Assembly (NCBI GenBank): GCA_963702925.1
Contig: OY969771.1
Span: 2,852,001 to 2,916,000, forward strand
Length of the DNA: 64,000 nt
Direction of reading: 5' to 3'
DNA from: CAIKMD01 sp963702925
GTDB taxonomy: Bacteria; Pseudomonadota; Alphaproteobacteria; ATCC43930; CGMCC-115725
Shown here in pieces: positions 60,368 to 64,000 of the stretch. How positions within the stretch are numbered: position 1 is the first letter of the stretch; each line of letters opens with the position of its first letter. A program made the translations under genes and the position numbers. Under the pieces are notes generated by a model. That model did no database searches. It was not told the DNA's origin and worked only from the letters and a program-made list of their open reading frames with translations.

Positions 60368-61123
60368 CTAATGCATCACCTGGCCGCCATCGACGACGAG
60401 GCATTGGCCGGTGATGAAGTCGCTGTCGGGCGAGGCGAAGAATACGCAGGCGCCGGCCAGGTCCTCGGGCGTTTCCTCGCGCGCCAGCGCACGGGTCTTC
60501 GCCATGTGCTGCAAGGTGTCGCCGATATCGTTGCGGCTTTTGAGGAATTCGGTCGAGGTGAGGCCCGGCCCGATCGCGTTGATGCGGATGCCGTCCTTGC
60601 CGAGCTCGTTCGCCATCGAGCGCGTCATGGCGAGGACCGCGCCCTTGGTCGAGACGTAATGCAGCATCATCGGCACGCCCTTGAAGATCGTGCCCGAGAC
60701 GATGTTGATGATCTTGCCGTAACCTTGGCGCCGCATCGCCGGCAGCACGGCTTTGACGCATTGGAACGGCCCGCGCACATTGACGGCAAAGGCGCGGTCC
60801 CAATCGGCGTTGCTGATCTCGTCGAGCTTCACCGAGACGAAACGCGCATAGATCGCCGCGTTGTTGACGAGGATATGCACACCGCCGAAAGCTTCCTCGG
60901 TTGCGCGCACCAGCCGCGTCACCGCATCGGCATCGGACACGTCGCAAATCTGGCTGATGGCTTCGCCGCCGGCGTCGCGAATGGCGCGCAGCACCGCATC
61001 GGCGGGCTCGACATCGGCGATCGCGATCTTGGCGCCTTCGGCCGCCAGCGCCTTGGCATAGGCCGGGCCGATGCCGGACGCCGCGCCGGTGACGATGGCA
61101 ACCTTGCCGTTGAGCTTGCCCAT
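60368..61123 (-). CDS. Short-chain dehydrogenase/reductase (SDR)
   Basis: 251 residues, classical SDR length. The NAD(P)-binding motif is VTGAASGIG near residue 12, NNAAIYARF near 88, the catalytic Ser in INIVSG near 140, and the YVSTK Tyr-Lys pair near 156-160. GGGAGG lies five bases before the ATG (a GTG one codon earlier is possible). It oxidises or reduces an alcohol/ketone. It is the last gene of its strand before the repeat and CoA-transferase gene, which are transcribed in the same direction; a pairing is possible. Confidence 0.9.
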   Translation of the reverse strand: MGKLNGKVAIVTGAASGIGPAYAKALAAEGAKIAIADVEPADAVLRAIRDAGGEAISQICDVSDADAVTRLVRATEEAFGGVHILVNNAAIYARFVSVKLDEISNADWDRAFAVNVRGPFQCVKAVLPAMRRQGYGKIINIVSGTIFKGVPMMLHYVSTKGAVLAMTRSMANELGKDGIRINAIGPGLTSTEFLKSRNDIGDTLQHMAKTRALAREETPEDLAGACVFFASPDSDFITGQCLVVDGGQVMH

Positions 61124-61175
61124 CACATCCTCCCTTTGTTGTAACTCGCCACAACGTTATCGATGCGCATCGTTC

Positions 61176-61296
61176 CCCCTCACCCCGGCCCTTCGGGCCG
61201 CCCCTCTCCCGCGCTGGGGCGAGGGGCTTAGACGCTGCTTCAACGAGCCCTCTCCCCTTGAGGGAGAGGGCGCGAGCGCAGCGAGCTGGTGAGGGG
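61176..61296. repeat. Palindromic intergenic repeat element (copy B) with terminal inverted repeats
   Basis: Bounded by perfect 9-bp ends CCCCTCACC (61176-61184) and GGTGAGGGG (61288-61296). It contains the hairpins GGCCCTTCGGGCC (61187-61199) and CCCTCTCCC-CTTGA-GGGAGAGGG (61248-61270). It fills most of the gap between the SDR and CoA-transferase genes. Layout is related to the element at 51984-52055. Confidence 0.75.
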
Positions 61297-61311
61297 TACC
61301 TTAACTTTTGG

Positions 61312-62508
61312 CTACACCACCACACCGTCGCGCATCAGCGCGTCGATCTCCTCGTTGGTCAAGCCGGCCTCGGTGAGAACCGCGCGCGAATGCTCGCCGA
61401 TCTTGGGCGGTTGCAAACGCAGATCGCAGCGCTCGCCGTCGAGCTCGATCGGCAGTTTCGGAAGCTTGGTCTTCACGCCGTTGAGCAAGGTGGTGTCGAC
61501 CAGCCCGCCCTGATTGAGATGCGGGTCGGTGTAGAGATCCTCGACCTTGCCGACCGGCGCGAAGGGAATGCCGACCCGTTCGCAACGCCGCTCGATCTCG
61601 GCGCGGCTGAGCTTGCCCAAGGTTTCCGCCACCGCCGGGATAAGCCATTCCTTGGCGCGCACCCGCTCGGCATTGGTGGCCAGGCGTTTGTCGGATGCCA
61701 GATCGGGCCGCTCGAACACCTCGCAAAAACGCAGCCAAAGACTATCGCTGGTCGCGGCGATGAAGAGCTCGGCGCCGTCGGCGCTTTTGAAGACCTGATA
61801 GACGCCCCAGCCGCCGCGGCGCTCGGGCATCGGCATCACCGGGTTCTCGCCGTTGAAGGCGCCGCCCGCCATATGCGTGCCCATGAGATAGACGGTCAAT
61901 TCGAAGAGCGCGCTTTTCACCATCTCGCCTTTGCCGGTGCGGTCGCGTTCGCGCAAGGCGGCCAGGATCGCGACCGCGGCGAAAGTCCCGCCCATGATGT
62001 CGATGACCGAGGCGCCGGCGCGCAACGGCCGTCCCAGCGGTCCCGTCATGTAGGCAAGCCCGGCCTGGAACTGCGCCACTTCGTCGAGCGCGGCGCGGCG
62101 TTCGTAAGGGCCGGAGAGATAGCCTTTCATCGCGCAATAGATGAGGCGCGGATTGATCGCCGACAGCGCCTCATAGCCGATGCCGAGCCGGTCCATGGTC
62201 CCGACCGCGTAATTTTCCAGAACGATATCGGCTTGCGCGGCGAGGCGGTGAACCAGCTTCTTGCCCGCCTCGGTCTTCACGTCGATGGCAAGGCTGCGCT
62301 TGTTGCGGTTGAGGTAGGAGAAAAACCCGCTGGCGAAGCCGCCAAGGCCGCGGGTGACGTCGCCGGCGGGCGCCGGCTCGATCTTCACCACATCGGCGCC
62401 GAGATCGGCGAGCACCAGCCCGCCGCTCGGCCCCATCACGTTCTGGGTGAATTCGAGGACGCGCAATCCGGCAAGCGGAAGAGTGGGCGAGTGGGCGGTG
62501 TGCGGCAT
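61312..62508 (-). CDS. CaiB/BaiF family (class III) CoA-transferase
   Basis: 398 residues. GLRVLEFTQNVMGPSGGLVLADLGADVVKIE at the N-terminus and RAGASVIDIMGGTFAAVAIL near residue 160, with the catalytic Asp in VIDIMGG, identify the family; CERVGIPFAPVGKVEDL is in the C-terminal part. It moves CoA between carboxylic acids in a reversible reaction through a protein-bound thioester. Neighbouring genes encode an SDR and a LigB-type protein, compatible with catabolism of an acid via CoA activation. The acids cannot be named. Confidence 0.9.
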   Translation of the reverse strand: MPHTAHSPTLPLAGLRVLEFTQNVMGPSGGLVLADLGADVVKIEPAPAGDVTRGLGGFASGFFSYLNRNKRSLAIDVKTEAGKKLVHRLAAQADIVLENYAVGTMDRLGIGYEALSAINPRLIYCAMKGYLSGPYERRAALDEVAQFQAGLAYMTGPLGRPLRAGASVIDIMGGTFAAVAILAALRERDRTGKGEMVKSALFELTVYLMGTHMAGGAFNGENPVMPMPERRGGWGVYQVFKSADGAELFIAATSDSLWLRFCEVFERPDLASDKRLATNAERVRAKEWLIPAVAETLGKLSRAEIERRCERVGIPFAPVGKVEDLYTDPHLNQGGLVDTTLLNGVKTKLPKLPIELDGERCDLRLQPPKIGEHSRAVLTEAGLTNEEIDALMRDGVVV

Positions 62509-62587
62509 GGTGTCTCGAAGCCTGTTGCGACAATGGTACCGGACTTTACAATGATCTCGCCCGAAAAGGCATGGGAAGGGAGGCCTT

Positions 62588-63574
62588 ATGGCCCGTATCG
62601 CCGCCGCGTTCGCTTCCTCGCACAGCGTGATGCTGACCTGCGAGCTCGAGGATTGGATCGCGAAATTCCGCGACCGCGACGACCGGCTGCCGTTTTACGA
62701 CAAGCTCGGCAAGCGGCTCTCCTATCAGCAGGTGATCGACGAAGCGCCGAAAAACGCGGCCGCTTTGGTGACGCCCGAGGCGATCACCCAGCGCTTTCAC
62801 GACACGCAACGCGCCATGGACCGGATGCGCGACGAGGTGCGCGGCGCCAATCTCGACGTGCTGATCGTTTGCGGCGACGACCAGTACGAGCTGTTCCACG
62901 ACGATCACATGCCGTCGATCGCGATCTATTACGGCGAGACGGTGGTCAACGCCGCGCGTCCGACGACGCCGGTCGAAGATTGGTACAAACGCGCGCAGCT
63001 GCGCCGCGCCGAGGAGGGCGCGCCGGTCGCCTATCCCTGTCACGCGCCGCTGGCGCTCCATCTGATCGAAGGGCTGGTCGAAAAAGGCTTCGACATCTCG
63101 TCGGTCAAATCGATCCCGGCGACCGAGCATGAAGGCCACGCTTATTCCTTCATCCATTACCGTTATCTCCACGGCACGTCGGTGCCGATCATTCCGATCT
63201 TCCTGAATACCTACAACCCGCCCAACCAGCCGACGCCGCAACGCTGCGTCGCCTTCGGCAAGGCGTTGAAGGATCTGGTCGCGACCTTCCCGGATAATCT
63301 CCGGGTCGGCATCATGGCGTCGGGCGGGATGAGCCATTTCCGGGTCGAGGAGGATCTCGATCTCTCGATCTTCGAGGCGATCAAGCGCAAGGATTTGGAA
63401 TTCCTCGGCGCGCTGAAGCCTTATCGCTTGCTGGCCGGCAGCTCGGAGATTCGCAACTGGATCGTCGCGGCGGCGGCGGCGACCCATCTCGACGTGACCT
63501 GGTCGGCTTATATCCCCGCTTATCGCACTTTGGCTTTGTCCGGCACCGGGCTCGGCTTCGCGCGCTGGTCATAA
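62588..63574 (+). CDS. LigB-fold family protein with altered metal site
   Basis: 328 residues. It parallels the protein encoded at 5401-6396 in length and order: SSHSVML at the N-terminus, CGDDQYELFHDDHMP near residue 97, PIFLNTYNPPNQPTPQRCVAFGKAL near residue 205 and GGMSHFRVEEDLD near 245. Where the other has GNDHMEM this one has GDDQYEL, so one His is missing at the usual position. An extradiol dioxygenase or an enzyme with different chemistry are both possible. GGGAGG lies upstream of the ATG. It is divergent from the CoA-transferase gene. Confidence 0.8.
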   Translation: MARIAAAFASSHSVMLTCELEDWIAKFRDRDDRLPFYDKLGKRLSYQQVIDEAPKNAAALVTPEAITQRFHDTQRAMDRMRDEVRGANLDVLIVCGDDQYELFHDDHMPSIAIYYGETVVNAARPTTPVEDWYKRAQLRRAEEGAPVAYPCHAPLALHLIEGLVEKGFDISSVKSIPATEHEGHAYSFIHYRYLHGTSVPIIPIFLNTYNPPNQPTPQRCVAFGKALKDLVATFPDNLRVGIMASGGMSHFRVEEDLDLSIFEAIKRKDLEFLGALKPYRLLAGSSEIRNWIVAAAAATHLDVTWSAYIPAYRTLALSGTGLGFARWS

Positions 63575-63718
63575 GCGATCGCTCATGCCGTCTTGGTTAA
63601 CGCTTTTTCCGGTTGCGGCCCCGGTTTTGTCACAGCCGCGCCCGCCCTTTGGTAACGCTTGGTTTGCGTCAACCAATCAAGATCGCTCGCGGGAATGGGG
63701 CAAACGGAGATGGGCAAG

Positions 63719-63898
63719 ATGGAAATGCCGGAGCGATATCTGGCGCGCGCGGACGAGACCGAAAAGCTCGCGCGCCGCACCACGAGCGTGAAGCTGCGCG
63801 AGACCTTGCTGCTGATGGCGCAGCATTATCGCGACTTCGCGAAAGACGAGGAAGCGCGCTCGGACGCCAAGCAGCGCGAAGTTTTTCTCGCGAGCTGA
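63719..63898 (+). CDS. Small helical protein of unknown function
   Basis: 59 residues from the ATG preceded by GGAG at nine-base spacing; ATG 63710 (adds three residues) is an alternative. It is charged and helical (ERYLARADETEKLARRTTS, then LRETLLLMAQHYRDFAKDEE), similar to many short alphaproteobacterial proteins of this pattern. No function known. The tail is basic. Confidence 0.6.
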   Translation: MEMPERYLARADETEKLARRTTSVKLRETLLLMAQHYRDFAKDEEARSDAKQREVFLAS

Positions 63899-63992
63899 TC
63901 GCGGCGGTGCTCGCCCTGGCGCGGCTCCGGCGCTGGCGGCTATGATGGAAAGCGGATTCAACCGCTTTTCATCAGCACGAGGAGGAGAAATC

Positions 63993-64000
63993 ATGGCCGA
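63993..64000 (+). CDS. Start of a further gene, cut by the window end
   Basis: ATG at 63993 is preceded by GAGGAGGAG at seven to eight bases, a strong ribosome site; only Met-Ala and part of the third codon are visible. The product cannot be identified. Confidence 0.5.

Noticed and set aside
51984..61296. CRISPR array or tandem repeat system formed by the palindromic elements
   Set aside because: Only dispersed single copies are present, with no regular spacers and no cas genes.

Overview
The window is a high-GC (mid-60s percent over most of its length), densely coding chromosome segment of an environmental alphaproteobacterium. This rests on the DNA polymerase IV with an N-terminal zinc-ribbon-like extension, DUF3750 and DUF1194 proteins, a FerC/FerB/FerA-like hydroxycinnamate locus, FNR/FixK-type boxes, and two palindromic intergenic repeat families typical of that class. 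An order-level placement (Rhodospirillales or Hyphomicrobiales-like) is a guess. No rRNA, tRNA, CRISPR array, intact insertion sequence or prophage was found. No gene-free stretch exceeds 300 bases.

Layout. 1-1629: xi-class glutathione transferase (5' truncated) and a DUF3750 lipoprotein. 1661-8918: a ring-cleavage-type set with a luciferase-like monooxygenase (LLM), class II aldolase, FAH-family hydrolase, exported methyltransferase, LigB-type dioxygenase, zinc alcohol dehydrogenase and Rieske oxygenase. 9063-12321: two small exported proteins, a VOC protein, an enolase-superfamily enzyme and a 2-hydroxyacid dehydrogenase. 12384-16023: a MarR regulator divergent from a feruloyl-CoA hydratase/lyase and an ADP-forming acyl-CoA synthetase that carries a one-base frameshift. 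16150-16822: a transposase remnant beside a lower-GC orphan membrane gene. 16935-21942: DinB, amidohydrolase, HAD phosphatase, YqgE with a signal peptide, and a MetE-like protein. 22091-31098: LivK-HMGF uptake system, Rieske oxygenase, LLM and an old-yellow-enzyme family protein.

31074-37053 is a compact minus-strand operon (alpha/beta hydrolase, LLM, exported M20 amidohydrolase, LLM, FAD monooxygenase) of unknown substrate. 37144-40508: PepN with a VWA/DUF1194 protein. 40631-45608: UbiD decarboxylase, LLM, alpha/beta hydrolase and an OprB-type porin. 45622-51861: a cupin, a conserved hypothetical, a metallophosphoesterase, a binding-protein-like/4,5-dihydroxyphthalate-decarboxylase-like protein, a lyase of the aspartase/fumarase superfamily, and a TctA permease with a TctB-like C-terminal part. 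51969-56795: repeat-extended hypothetical, two transglutaminase-like proteins, universal stress protein and nitronate monooxygenase. 56872-64000: hybrid sensor kinase whose phospho-acceptor His is Tyr, PyrE, SDR, CoA transferase, a second LigB-type protein, a small helical protein and a truncated gene start.

The theme is catabolism of aromatic and related carboxylic compounds: five LLM flavoproteins, two Rieske oxygenases, two LigB-fold proteins, ferulate-type CoA-dependent cleavage, decarboxylases and two uptake systems. The best regulatory evidence is a MarR-type operator lying inside the predicted hydratase promoter, and two FNR/FixK-type boxes near 55.6 and 56.8 kb that suggest oxygen-responsive control of the stress protein and the sensor kinase.
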